DNA from: Frateuria hangzhouensis
Lineage (GTDB): Bacteria > Pseudomonadota > Gammaproteobacteria > Xanthomonadales > Rhodanobacteraceae
NCBI RefSeq assembly: GCF_026410505.1
Contig: NZ_JAPMIU010000005.1
Location: 1-64,000, forward strand
DNA length: 64,000 nt
Reading direction: 5' to 3'
Positions 63,788-64,000 of this stretch are shown here, piece by piece. Below the pieces are notes generated by a model. The model worked only from the letters and a program-made list of their open reading frames with translations, had not been told where the DNA came from and did not search any database. Position 1 is the stretch's first letter. The number at the start of each line of letters is the position of its first letter. A program made the position numbers and the translations under genes.

Positions 63788-64000
63788 ATGCCCAGGAGCG
63801 CCGGCAGGCGCGGGCCCACGATCAGCGCCCAGCTCAGCCCCATGAACACCAGCAGCACGAACACCGCCGCCGAACCCATGTCCTTGGCGCGGCCGGCCAA
63901 TTCGTGGAACTCGGGGCTGACCTTGTCGACCACCGCCTCGATCGCCGAGTTGAGCAGTTCGGCCGACAGGATCAGGAACATCGGCAGCACCAGCGCCAGT
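63784..64000 (-). CDS. dgkA: Diacylglycerol kinase, C-terminal part (cut by window end)
   Basis: The last 72 codons are visible: the DgkA signature ILSAELLNSAIEAVVDKVS and EFHELAGRAKDMGSAAV (catalytic Glu, Asn and membrane helix 2), then the third TM helix. The small trimeric integral-membrane enzyme phosphorylates diacylglycerol (or undecaprenol in Gram-positives). Its C-terminus (LPALLGM) stops at a TAG inside a REP repeat. The N-terminus lies beyond 64000. Confidence 0.9.
   Translation of the reverse strand, partial: LALVLPMFLILSAELLNSAIEAVVDKVSPEFHELAGRAKDMGSAAVFVLLVFMGLSWALIVGPRLPALLGM

Overview
The window is high-GC gammaproteobacterial chromosome. Gene content points to Xanthomonadales, most likely Rhodanobacteraceae (Rhodanobacter/Dyella/Frateuria-like): pheST-ihfA-merR-tRNA-Pro order, a fused IcmF-type mutase, leucine dehydrogenase with a dispersed leucine-degradation pathway, feoAB with a small Cys-rich third gene, and many short palindromic (REP) repeats with two RAYT transposases. 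Family is inferred from gene content; nothing here fixes genus or species.

Layout. 1-4.96 kb is ordinary chromosome: a lipoprotein, an RluF-like pseudouridine synthase, a YehS/DUF1456 protein, a GT1-type glycosyltransferase and a general-stress PNPOx-fold protein. 4.96-16.27 kb is an accessory island of more mixed base composition. It holds a truncated IS110 transposase, two near-identical RAYT units with inverted-repeat ends, a thioredoxin-like membrane protein beside a frameshifted exported protein, a type II restriction-modification cassette (HTH-bearing C5-methyltransferase, Vsr, HNH nuclease, MvaI/BcnI-type endonuclease), and a tight three-gene operon. That operon encodes a membrane-anchored dCTP-deaminase-fold protein, a thymidylate-synthase-fold enzyme with an Asn-to-Asp change at the pyrimidine-selecting position (predicted dCMP methylase or hydroxymethylase), and a small two-TM protein. 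I do not recognise this operon as a named system and consider it the best candidate for something undescribed.

16.3-45 kb returns to core metabolism: IcmF (carrying two repeat-derived in-frame insertions), an alpha/beta hydrolase with its TetR regulator, an M48 lipoprotein protease, leucine dehydrogenase, isovaleryl-CoA dehydrogenase, a lipoprotein autotransporter subtilase, acetyl-CoA acetyltransferase, methylcrotonyl-CoA carboxylase beta subunit, feoAB plus a third gene behind a Fur box, a methylglutaconyl-CoA-hydratase-like enzyme, and an ABC transporter operon with two tandem DesK-type kinases and one regulator. A class III aminotransferase and upp follow. LeuDH, IVD, MCC-beta, hydratase, HMG-CoA lyase (54.2 kb) and the thiolase together cover most of leucine catabolism.

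45-64 kb: prolyl iminopeptidase, a D-2-hydroxyglutarate-dehydrogenase-like FAD enzyme divergent from serA, tRNA-Pro(GGG), the merR-ihfA-pheT-pheS and rplT-rpmI genes, HMG-CoA lyase, two GNAT acetyltransferases, thyA, a GYF-AIM24 protein, lgt, an S9 peptidase, a lemA-TPM-TPM operon and a partial dgkA. REP repeats of at least four sequence families sit in most intergenic gaps. They sometimes supply stop codons, and in one gene they have become coding sequence.
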